DNA from: Candidatus Thorarchaeota archaeon
GTDB taxonomy: Archaea > Asgardarchaeota > Thorarchaeia > Thorarchaeales > Thorarchaeaceae
Length of the DNA: 59,422 nucleotides
Assembly (NCBI GenBank): GCA_016839445.1
Contig: JAEOUG010000068.1
Location: 1 to 59,422 of the forward strand
Reading direction: 5' to 3'
The notes under the pieces were generated by a model that made no database searches, was not told where the DNA came from, and saw nothing but the letters and a program-made list of their open reading frames with translations. Made by a program: the position numbers and the translations under genes. Below are positions 1 through 7,270 of this stretch, piece after piece (position 1 is the stretch's first letter; every line of letters starts with the position of its first letter).

Positions 1-69
1 GGTATGAGCATGATGGGCGAGCTGAAGGCCCTTCTTGCCGCACGGAGAAGGAAGGCCGAAACTGGCTGA
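1..69 (+). CDS. C-terminal tail of an upstream protein (partial)
   Basis: An open frame enters from the left edge and ends at TGA 67-69. It gives 22 residues, the last being KAETG, with a basic stretch ARRRK just before. Too little is present to name the protein. It is convergent with the bshB-like gene, whose stop lies 8 bases further on. Confidence 0.55.
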   Translation, partial: GMSMMGELKALLAARRRKAETG

Positions 70-77
70 AGCAGCCC

Positions 78-752
78 TCATATGAGGGTCTCAACGCTAT
101 TCTTCCTATAGAAAGGACCGGCATGCTCCAGAGGCGCTACCATAAAGGCCTCCGCGCGGTCGGTCATGGCCTGGACACCCCGAAGTCTCGTTCTTGCATC
201 GTAGAGCTTCGCATAGAACGAACCAGCCTTTCCTGTTTGCGACCGGTGCTCGCTCAGGGCAGCCAAGGCGGAGTCATAGGTACCACTGATGTCGACCATG
301 ACATTGGGGTGCGGTAGTAACGAGTTGATCTCCATCTGATAGATGTTGTCAACGCGATGTGCGTCCTCGAACACAGTAACATGGGAAGCCCACTCAGCTG
401 CCTCCCGCACAATATCTGCACAGATTCTGTGGTTGCGATTGTAGTCAACTGGCGAATGCGTGATGATTGCTCGGGGCCGAGACTTGAGGATTGCACCGAC
501 GACTTCCTTGTTGAGGTCCATACTGACTGCGAAGTCATCTCGTTCGCTTAGGTAGAGACTACGTACCCCAAGGACGCCGCAGGCCGCCTTAAGCTCCTCA
601 TTTCGTGTTTCATTGCCTGTCATGCAGTGGACATCAACAGGGATACCCGCCTCGACATGCTTCCTGATTGTGCCTCCGGCTCCCAATGTCTCATCATCAG
701 GGTGGGCTACGACAACAAGGATCGTTCCCCTGTCACTGGTGGTCATATGCAT
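78..752 (-). CDS. bshB: PIG-L family N-acetylglucosaminyl-malate deacetylase, BshB-like
   Basis: Predicted zinc-dependent deacetylase for step two of bacillithiol synthesis, removing the acetyl group from GlcNAc-malate to give GlcN-malate in the cytoplasm. From ATG 752 it is 224 residues, the usual size. The family motif AHPDDE is at residues 16-21 (metal ligands H17 and D20, D19 nearby) and the second motif VDYNRNH at 102-108 supplies D103 and H108. ATG 746 is an equally good start; the longer open frame to 794 lacks conserved residues. It is divergent from the bshA-bshC pair with about 100 bases between them, so one bidirectional promoter region probably serves all three genes. On sequence alone PIG-L proteins also include MshB and other sugar deacetylases; the BshB assignment rests on its neighbours. 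Confidence 0.85.
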   Translation of the reverse strand: MHMTTSDRGTILVVVAHPDDETLGAGGTIRKHVEAGIPVDVHCMTGNETRNEELKAACGVLGVRSLYLSERDDFAVSMDLNKEVVGAILKSRPRAIITHSPVDYNRNHRICADIVREAAEWASHVTVFEDAHRVDNIYQMEINSLLPHPNVMVDISGTYDSALAALSEHRSQTGKAGSFYAKLYDARTRLRGVQAMTDRAEAFMVAPLEHAGPFYRKNSVETLI

Positions 753-808
753 ATCAACGAGCACCGTGCTAATCAAAGTTTGGAACAGCGGCAAGCCCAG
801 ACCAAGTG

Positions 809-816
809 GCTTAAAG
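809..816 (+). promoter_or_regulatory. TATA-like box of bshA-bshC
   Basis: GCTTAAAG is centred about 40 bases before the GTG start of bshA. A GAGGT ribosome-site match lies at about 839-843. This is weaker than a consensus archaeal TATA box, so the call is tentative. Confidence 0.35.
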
Positions 817-851
817 GGGATGAAGCAAGAAGCTCTGAAGAGGTCCCTTAC

Positions 852-2015
852 GTGAGGATTGGAGTCAATCTCTACCCTTCAGTCGGCGGCTCCGGGTACC
901 TAGCTACAAGACTGGGTCAACACCTTGCCGAGTTCGGACACATTGTCCACTTCATCACATACCAGCGACCCTTCTCGCTTATGTGGCAGCAGACCAAGGG
1001 AGTCTACGTTGATCTCGTCGACCGGTTCGACTACCCCCTATTCGCGGCAGTGGGGCCACCCTACACCATGGCGCTCACCTCCAAGATGGTGAAGGTCATA
1101 AACGACTCAGAGCTAGACCTCATCCACTCGCATTACGCAATCCCGCATGCGATGGCTGCCTACATGACGCGAGAGATAACTGGAACACCCTACGTTGTAA
1201 CCTTGCACGGCTCGGATGTTCACACCTTAGGTCAGGACCCAGCGTACAGACCAGTTGTAAAGCATACCGTGGAGAGGGCCAACTCTGTCACCGCAGTCTC
1301 TGAATTCTTGAAGAGGGCGGCGCAGGAAGACCTCGGTATAGAGAGAGACATACATGTCATTCCCAACTTCATTGATGTTGACAGTTTCAGGCGAATTCCA
1401 GGAGTGCGCCTGACCGTGGAAAGCGGTTGCGTGGCTCTGCGGGATGAAGAAGAGGCCCTTGAGATTAGCCCGGACGAGAAGATCCTGCTGCATGCCTCGA
1501 ACTTCAGGGGCGTGAAACGGGTTGTCCAGCTGGTTGAGGTCATGAGAGAGGTGATCAACCAACATCCACACACGCGTCTTGTGATTGCAGGTGATGGCCC
1601 GACACGAATTGAAGTAGAGAGGAAGATAGAGGAACTGGACCTCTGTAAGAACATCCATCTTCTAGGCGTGAAGAGCAACATGCAGGAAATCATGTGCTCG
1701 GCTGACGCCTTCGTCCTCAATTCGACACTTGAAGGAATGCCGCTGGTTCTGCTTGAGGCGATGTCATGTGGACTACCTGTGATTACCACTCCGGCAGGAG
1801 GGATTCCGGAGCTGGTACGAAAGGGCAAAGACGGTGCGGTCACAGAGGGATTTGAGAAGGAAGAGATGATCCGGACCATCATTGAGGTTGTGGAAGACGA
1901 GAAGTTGCGGAGGCAATATGCTACGTCCGCAAGGAAGAGGGTAGAGGAGTCTTTCTCAGTTGAGAAGATCGTTCCCATGTACGAGAAGGCGTTTGACGAG
2001 GCTCTTGGCAAGTAG
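852..2015 (+). CDS. bshA: N-acetyl-alpha-D-glucosaminyl L-malate synthase, BshA-like glycosyltransferase
   Basis: GT4 (GT-B fold) glycosyltransferase for the first step of bacillithiol synthesis: UDP-GlcNAc plus L-malate gives GlcNAc-malate. The start is GTG 852 because the BshA N-terminal motif begins there (YPSVGGSG at residues 8-15) and GAGGT lies 8 bases upstream; 387 residues is the normal family length. Further BshA-type landmarks are HSHYAIPHA, TLHGSDVHTLG and VIPNFID. The GT4 donor-binding E-x7-E motif is at E294 and E302, within EGMPLVLLEAMSCGLP. The gene is followed after 12 bases by bshC and is divergent from bshB. The HGSDV/LG combination and the paired bshB and bshC genes argue against MshA or a generic GT4 enzyme. 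Confidence 0.9.
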   Translation: MRIGVNLYPSVGGSGYLATRLGQHLAEFGHIVHFITYQRPFSLMWQQTKGVYVDLVDRFDYPLFAAVGPPYTMALTSKMVKVINDSELDLIHSHYAIPHAMAAYMTREITGTPYVVTLHGSDVHTLGQDPAYRPVVKHTVERANSVTAVSEFLKRAAQEDLGIERDIHVIPNFIDVDSFRRIPGVRLTVESGCVALRDEEEALEISPDEKILLHASNFRGVKRVVQLVEVMREVINQHPHTRLVIAGDGPTRIEVERKIEELDLCKNIHLLGVKSNMQEIMCSADAFVLNSTLEGMPLVLLEAMSCGLPVITTPAGGIPELVRKGKDGAVTEGFEKEEMIRTIIEVVEDEKLRRQYATSARKRVEESFSVEKIVPMYEKAFDEALGK

Positions 2016-2027
2016 AGGTTATTGTCG

Positions 2028-3740
2028 ATGACAAGCATCCACCAGGTATATCATGATTTCATCTGGAAGGCAACAGAGAGGGATCTTGCTGAGAGGCTCT
2101 ATGACACACCAATCACGACTCTGAACGGTCTCTATGAACGAGCCCCTCCGATAATTGAGGCGTACCGTGACTCCCTTTGGCACATACCCGATCGTATGAA
2201 GCTCGTGAAGCAAGAGATTACCAAGGCAAACAGCACCTTGGACTGTCTAACCTCGAAGGTAGCAGCCTCCATCGATATGCTCGAGTTCGGAGCTGTCGAA
2301 TCTGCCCATCAGGCAGTGGCGCTTGGGGGACCCGGGTACCTACTCAACAAGGCTGCAACTGCTACGAGGGTGTCGGCACTGACCTCGGAGAGGGGGGTGA
2401 GCCTGGCCGCCTTCTTCTGCGTGGCAGACTATGATGAAGTCCAGCCAGAACTCACGAACGTTCGCACACCCCTGATGGGGAGTGACGGCAATCTTGTCAG
2501 CATTCCTGTGCCTGAAGGCTATGAAAACTCACCAGTGAGCGTTCTCCCACTTCCCGAGAGAGACTGGTATCGGCAGGTCGAGGAAGACATACGTAACAAC
2601 TACCATCCCATGTTCAAGGTAGCAGATGGCCCAGCTAGGATTGTGTATGAGGAGCGTCTTGAACAGGCCCTCTCAATTGCGAGATGGGCGTTCATCAACT
2701 CTCAGACACTTGGTGAGTGGGCTCAAAGAATCCTCGCCCGCCTGTTCAATGTCGAAGGAAACCTCGGGATTCCGATAGTGCCTGCTTCGCAGCCTGGAAT
2801 AAGAGACCTCCTTGTGGAAGGTATGGAAATGCTGCTGGCCCGCCCGAACAGAGAGAGGCTTCTCCAGAGCTACGAAGAGGCCACTGCACTGATTGAGGGA
2901 AGCGGCTTTGAGCCGGGCATTGGGAATAGGAGACCTGACTATGTTCCCTTCTTCTACGAGTGTCCTGAGAAGGACTGCTTCAGAAGCAGGGTGGAACTTC
3001 ATTATGAAGAGAGAGGTACGGAGGTTTCACTTACGGGAAGATGCCCAATGTGTGGGCAGACAGTGGAAATCGAGACCTCTGCCGACAGCCCCTACTTAGC
3101 CGAGTTTGCCAGGGACATATCTCCTAGAGTAGATTCAAGGCAGCTCGTGGTGGACACGATAATTCCTGTTGTTGCTCATGTCGGTGGACCTGGAGAGACT
3201 GCCTATTATGCGCAGGTAATCCCAGGGGCAAAGGCAATTGGTGTTCCATTCCCCATGTTCATCAAATACCCAAGAGTCTACTTCAACACAGCATGGAACG
3301 AGAATCTGGGGAAGCACCTCGAGGAGAATCAGATAGAGGTCTTGCATGGCAAGGGTCTATTCAGTCTTCTGGGCAAGATTGCCAAGTTCCGAAAGAAAGA
3401 TCGGTTTGATGATATGAACAGCGCACTGGCAAGTCTGCATGATATGATTATGGAAACCCATGCCAGACTTAACGCTGAGCTCGAGGAGCGGGCGAAGACT
3501 ATTGGGGCGGCCCCCGACGATAAGGCCGAGAGCCTGAGAGGACTCAAACTCGACCTCGAGAGATATCTCAGCTGGGTATTCGGGCAGTATGCACCTGGAA
3601 AGATGGGACAGGAATCATCCTGGTCTTGGGTAGAGTATGCCATCAACTCAGGGTTTCCAGACCTCTTCGGGCCCTATCAGAGAGCCTACGTCGGTGAGAT
3701 GAAGAATGGTGCAACCTTGTTCGTCAACTTCTTCGTCTAG
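2028..3740 (+). CDS. bshC: Bacillithiol cysteine-adding enzyme BshC, with a four-Cys zinc-knuckle insert
   Basis: Putative last enzyme of bacillithiol synthesis, adding cysteine to GlcN-malate. From ATG 2028 (GAGGT 8 bases upstream, overlapping the bshA stop) it is 570 residues; TTG 2022 is an alternative. BshC-type landmarks are the ALGGPGYLLNKAATAT segment near residue 100, the VADYDE segment near 135, and the block SRQLVVDTIIPVVAHVGGPG followed by ETAYYAQ near residues 370-396, which matches the conserved GGPGE-YxAQ region of BshC. A predicted coiled coil lies near 455-515. Odd: residues 312-342 hold CPEKDC and CPMC, a treble-clef or zinc-ribbon-like pair that I do not recall from the Bacillus enzyme. 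The stop overlaps the convergent aminotransferase stop in a shared CTAG. Confidence 0.87.
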   Translation: MTSIHQVYHDFIWKATERDLAERLYDTPITTLNGLYERAPPIIEAYRDSLWHIPDRMKLVKQEITKANSTLDCLTSKVAASIDMLEFGAVESAHQAVALGGPGYLLNKAATATRVSALTSERGVSLAAFFCVADYDEVQPELTNVRTPLMGSDGNLVSIPVPEGYENSPVSVLPLPERDWYRQVEEDIRNNYHPMFKVADGPARIVYEERLEQALSIARWAFINSQTLGEWAQRILARLFNVEGNLGIPIVPASQPGIRDLLVEGMEMLLARPNRERLLQSYEEATALIEGSGFEPGIGNRRPDYVPFFYECPEKDCFRSRVELHYEERGTEVSLTGRCPMCGQTVEIETSADSPYLAEFARDISPRVDSRQLVVDTIIPVVAHVGGPGETAYYAQVIPGAKAIGVPFPMFIKYPRVYFNTAWNENLGKHLEENQIEVLHGKGLFSLLGKIAKFRKKDRFDDMNSALASLHDMIMETHARLNAELEERAKTIGAAPDDKAESLRGLKLDLERYLSWVFGQYAPGKMGQESSWSWVEYAINSGFPDLFGPYQRAYVGEMKNGATLFVNFFV

Positions 3741-5005
3741 AGTTCCTTTGACAGCAGATTCCCAAGCCTCTCGATCCCCTCAGAGATGATATCAGGTGGT
3801 GCATAGGAGAATCCGAGTCTCATTGTATTGTGCTCAGGAACACTGGGCACTACGTCGTCCTCCTCTACTGCGAGGGTATATCCCGTGATTGGATAGAAGG
3901 GTGCTCCAGGAACATACAGCAGGTCGTTCGGAATAGCCACCCGCTCCATGAACTCACCAGAGTCGAAAGACGGATCTTCGCTCTGCCACCAGATGAAGAA
4001 GCCACCAGTGGGGTCTGTTCTCTCTCCGGCGGGGAAGGAGGAGTCGATGGCCTTTGCCATAGCCTCATACCTCTTCTTGTACAGTGGTATGCCCTTCTTC
4101 ATGGCTGCGTCAATGTGCTCACGGTAATAGATATCGAGGATCCTCTGGACCAGTGTGGTCGTACAGAGGTCCAAGTAGCCCTTGTCCTTCAGCACCTGTT
4201 CACGTACCATGTCGGGCATCACAGAGTATCCTACTCGGAGTACTGCAGCCTCCTTGCTGCTGGTGCCAAGATAGGCGACACGTGTGTTCTCCTTGTCCAG
4301 AGTCTTGATGGGCTTGGGATTCTCCTTGAATTGAATCTCAGCATAAGCCGAGTCCTCAAGAAGGAGGATGTTATGATTCTCACAGATGTCGAAAAGGGCA
4401 CGCCTTCTGCTCATTGGGAGGGTGGTCCCCTTCGGATTGTCGGAATCGGGTACTACGTAGAGAAGGTCGGGGTTCTTGCCGAACTTTCTCTTAGAAATGT
4501 GAATCGCCCGTTCGACGTATTCAGGTACAATACCGTCTAGGTCTGTTGGTACAGTGAGAACGCGAGCTCCGAGCTTCACGGCTGGCACCAGGAATCCGAG
4601 ATAGGCAGGCGACGGAGTGATGATTACATCACCGGGATCAATCAACGTGTCGAGCAAGGCGTAGAGAGCTTGCTGCGAACCGTTAGTGATGGACACGCAC
4701 TCCCACTGCGACTCACAGTCGATGGGAATTCCTCGCACTTTGTGAAGTCTCTTTGCTAGGGTCTTGAGGAACCATGACTGACCTCCTGTGGGGCCGTAGT
4801 TGAGATCATCGAGAGCCATCGCTGGATCTGCAGCATACATCTCTCCAAGTTCACTCAGTATCTTAGCAAAAACATCAGTAGGCATGATACCGGGTTTGCC
4901 ACCAGCGAAGTAATACTTCACCTTGTACTTCAGGAGGGCGCGAATCTGGGACTCCTCTATGAAGGAGGTCCAAGTCGCAAAAGCATAGCCTCGTTCGTTT
5001 GCCAT
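3737..5005 (-). CDS. PLP-dependent class I/II aminotransferase (2-aminoadipate/MocR-domain type)
   Basis: Fold-type I aminotransferase, 422 residues from ATG 5005. The PLP lysine is K251 in LGTSSKEAAVLRVGYSV, the phosphate and pyridine contacts include NGSQQAL and D218 of LLEDSAYAE, and the substrate-carboxylate arginine is in TMRLGFSYA near the C-terminus. This pattern is typical of archaeal multi-substrate aminotransferases related to LysN, ArAT and 2-aminoadipate aminotransferase; the true substrate cannot be read from sequence. ATG 5050 would add 15 residues, but those look like leader and a TATA-like ATAAAGG lies only 16 bases before it, so 5005 is preferred. It is convergent with bshC and shares CTAG with it, so a role in thiol metabolism is not implied. 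Confidence 0.85.
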   Translation of the reverse strand: MANERGYAFATWTSFIEESQIRALLKYKVKYYFAGGKPGIMPTDVFAKILSELGEMYAADPAMALDDLNYGPTGGQSWFLKTLAKRLHKVRGIPIDCESQWECVSITNGSQQALYALLDTLIDPGDVIITPSPAYLGFLVPAVKLGARVLTVPTDLDGIVPEYVERAIHISKRKFGKNPDLLYVVPDSDNPKGTTLPMSRRRALFDICENHNILLLEDSAYAEIQFKENPKPIKTLDKENTRVAYLGTSSKEAAVLRVGYSVMPDMVREQVLKDKGYLDLCTTTLVQRILDIYYREHIDAAMKKGIPLYKKRYEAMAKAIDSSFPAGERTDPTGGFFIWWQSEDPSFDSGEFMERVAIPNDLLYVPGAPFYPITGYTLAVEEDDVVPSVPEHNTMRLGFSYAPPDIISEGIERLGNLLSKEL

Positions 5006-5177
5006 CTTGTATCCGCAGCTCCAGGACGAGATATGGACACTTCTGTACATGACCTTGGTTGATTGTCCTTTATCTGTTTCTCAAGTTGGGTGGCTCTGGA
5101 CGCACTTCTTCTAGCTATGATGTACACAAGTGGACGTCTTGAATGCGCAAAAGGCACGGCTCTGAAAGGAGCCCAGA

Positions 5178-5963
5178 TTAGCGTGTTTCTGCGGCGATTG
5201 CCGCTGCCGCGGCTCTAGGGTCTGCAGCCTCCACGACGGATCTTGCAGCGATGACGAAGTCTGCTCCTGCATCCAGCGCTTCCCGGGCACTCCCGCCCTG
5301 AGCCCCCACACCGGGACAGAGGATTGGCACTTCTCCAGCGAGAACTTCCTTGATTTCCTGAATCTTCTCGGGTTGTGTAGCGCCAACAATGACTCCATCC
5401 ACACCCCACATCCTCGCCTTCTGAGCGAATTGCAGGTAGAGTGGCGTCGGCTTCTTCGTCTTGGGATCGGGAGTCGCGTAGAGGCCGTATCCCTCCCGAG
5501 CTCCCGGGTGAGACATGTAGCATAGGGTGATTATCCCGCGCTTCCGGTTCCTGCTCAGTTCAAGCGTGCTGTCGAGTCCTCCCTCGACGCCTACAAAGGG
5601 ATTCACGATTATTGCATCGAATCCAGCGTCGAAGTAGTATCTGGCGATTGTCTGGTTCGTGTTACCAATGTCGTTAATCTTGCAGTCCATTATGACTGTA
5701 GCTCCCTCGTCGTGAATCTTGTCGACTATGCGAGGAATGCCATCGAAAAGCCCCAGAGGGAGGACAAGGTGTCTGTTGATCTTGAACGCGACCGCGTGCT
5801 CTGCAGTCTGCGAGATGATTCGGAGTGAATCCTTCTCAAGTCGCTCCTTCTCAGCTCTCAGCACACCCGAGTCCTTGCTTGACATGTCTGCTCTCAGGTC
5901 CAATCCAACAATCAGCTTGCTCCTTCGCACGAAGCTTGCCGCAATCAGCTTTCGCTTGTACAC
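5178..5963 (-). CDS. pyrF: Orotidine 5'-phosphate decarboxylase
   Basis: Last step of de novo UMP synthesis, decarboxylating OMP in a TIM barrel. The diagnostic DxKxxD catalytic array is DCKINDIGNTN (D93, K95, D98 from this start). Other landmarks are GLDLRAD near the N-terminus, AFKINRHLV, and the phosphate-binding CPGVGAQGG plus AARSVVEAADP at the C-terminal end. GTG 5963 is chosen because GAGGAG lies about 8 bases upstream; GTG 5972 is possible and adds three residues. The length of 261 is normal. It is divergent from a membrane-protein gene; no other pyrimidine gene is present. Confidence 0.93.
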   Translation of the reverse strand: MYKRKLIAASFVRRSKLIVGLDLRADMSSKDSGVLRAEKERLEKDSLRIISQTAEHAVAFKINRHLVLPLGLFDGIPRIVDKIHDEGATVIMDCKINDIGNTNQTIARYYFDAGFDAIIVNPFVGVEGGLDSTLELSRNRKRGIITLCYMSHPGAREGYGLYATPDPKTKKPTPLYLQFAQKARMWGVDGVIVGATQPEKIQEIKEVLAGEVPILCPGVGAQGGSAREALDAGADFVIAARSVVEAADPRAAAAAIAAETR

Positions 5964-6061
5964 GCAACTCACTCCTCGAAACTGAACCCCGTGTTCCCGT
6001 TTCGTGCCACCTTCACACTACCAGCCAAATAAACTCTCGTTACGCCTCAATTCAGTGTAAA

Positions 6062-6069
6062 CTTATATC
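6062..6069 (+). promoter_or_regulatory. TATA-like box of the 6104 membrane-protein gene
   Basis: CTTATATC lies about 38 bases upstream of TTG 6104, which would place transcription start near 6092. The sequence GGAGAGGA at 6092-6099 could act as ribosome site if transcription starts slightly earlier. Confidence 0.5.
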
Positions 6070-6103
6070 CGGCTTGACTCTGAGTCTGCGTGGAGAGGAA
6101 GAA

Positions 6104-7147
6104 TTGAGCCCCGATTGGATCATGACCAGACTGGCGGTAGTCCTCTTAGCTATCGTAGGGCCAATCTACTTCTTCCTCCTCATGCTTTTCGTGCCATTCT
6201 ATCTCCAACCCTTCGCAGACCCTCTTCTGAACACGTTCTTCCACTTCGTTGCCACACCAGTTGTGTTCTCAGCACCATGGATCGGATGGATATACTACAA
6301 GCGCTACAGGTTGGCGAACATGGTGCACATAATGGACGAGACCATAACGGCTGTGCCCCTTCGGTGGCGCGTGTTCTATGGAGCCAATGCCGCTTTCATC
6401 ATTGCGCTGTTCATTCTCCCAATGATCACTCCAATCTTGGCAATCATCGGGGGATTGGTTGTCGCAGGGCATGTCTTCTACAGAATCGGGATTGGGAAGC
6501 TTGGAGGTGGGAAGGCGGCTGCGTTCCTAGGTTTCTTCGTGGCTCTTGGTCTCTGCATTCTCCCTGCGCTCGTAATGATCGAGTTCATTCCTGGATATCT
6601 TCCTCTCTGGGAGAGAGTGCTTGCATCTTGGAACGACTTCTGGCTTGATGTTGTGTACGGCTTCGCGCAGTGCCTTGTGAACGCGCTGTCCTTTGGGGCT
6701 CCTGTCTACTTTATCTACTATGGAGCCCAGCAGTACGACAGAGGTCTCTATGGGGAAGTCTACACTAAGACGCCAACTCGCTGGATACGAGTTGCAGAAC
6801 TGCTGATCTTCGTCATCTTTCTAGTGATGTACCTACCCCCAATACCTACCACTCTTGGAGTAATTCCATTCTTGGACTTGTCGTTCCTGTTTACAGACTA
6901 CATCAACTGGATCTCCTTAGGCATTGTCGCCATCATGACTCTCATCAAGATGCGCCTAGGGGTAAAGGAGGATACGACGATGGGAGGATTCTCCAACATC
7001 CTCGTGATAGGTCTGTTTCTCGTTGTCGAGCTCTTCTTCAAGACCAATCTGCTTCTAATCACGGTAATCATCTGGCTCGCCTTCCTGATATACGGAGGCC
7101 TGGCTGCTGTCAGCTACTTCCGAGCATCGCCGGGTGAGATGTACTGA
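6104..7147 (+). CDS. Unrecognised polytopic membrane protein (9-10 helices)
   Basis: I do not recognise the family. The 347-residue protein (from TTG 6104; ATG 6122 is the alternative) is almost entirely hydrophobic, with about nine or ten predicted membrane segments, starting with RLAVVLLAIVGPIYFFLLML and ending with LLLITVIIWLAFLIYGG. Short basic loops (YKRYRLANM, RIGIGKLGGGKA) lie between helices. There is no obvious transporter signature or catalytic motif. GGAGAGGA is 5 bases before the TTG, which decides the start. It is followed on the same strand by another membrane protein with a hydrolase domain, 123 bases away. Confidence 0.75.
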   Translation: MSPDWIMTRLAVVLLAIVGPIYFFLLMLFVPFYLQPFADPLLNTFFHFVATPVVFSAPWIGWIYYKRYRLANMVHIMDETITAVPLRWRVFYGANAAFIIALFILPMITPILAIIGGLVVAGHVFYRIGIGKLGGGKAAAFLGFFVALGLCILPALVMIEFIPGYLPLWERVLASWNDFWLDVVYGFAQCLVNALSFGAPVYFIYYGAQQYDRGLYGEVYTKTPTRWIRVAELLIFVIFLVMYLPPIPTTLGVIPFLDLSFLFTDYINWISLGIVAIMTLIKMRLGVKEDTTMGGFSNILVIGLFLVVELFFKTNLLLITVIIWLAFLIYGGLAAVSYFRASPGEMY

Positions 7148-7270
7148 GGAAGCAGACTCAGCTGTCTTGCGGTAGTCAGTTCTACAGGTTTTTCGACCGG
7201 ATGCTGGAGTTTATGAGAGAAGCAGTGCGATATCTCCCAGCCGGAAGCACTCAAAGAGAAGTGAGATCCT

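Noticed and set aside
78..752. Mycothiol MshB reading of the PIG-L deacetylase.
   Set aside because: No MshA or MshC nearby; BshA and BshC adjoin it.
2028..3740. A class I lysyl-tRNA synthetase-like call, from size and a Zn-knuckle.
   Set aside because: HIGH and KMSKS motifs are missing, while BshC blocks (GGPGE-YxAQ) and the bshA neighbour fit.
3830..4540. 236-codon plus-strand frame opposite the aminotransferase.
   Set aside because: Fully antisense to a conserved PLP enzyme; no motif or ribosome site.
5825..6103. N-terminal extension of the 6104 membrane protein into pyrF.
   Set aside because: The extension is antisense to pyrF and its promoter; a TATA box and GGAGAGGA lie inside it, setting a later start.
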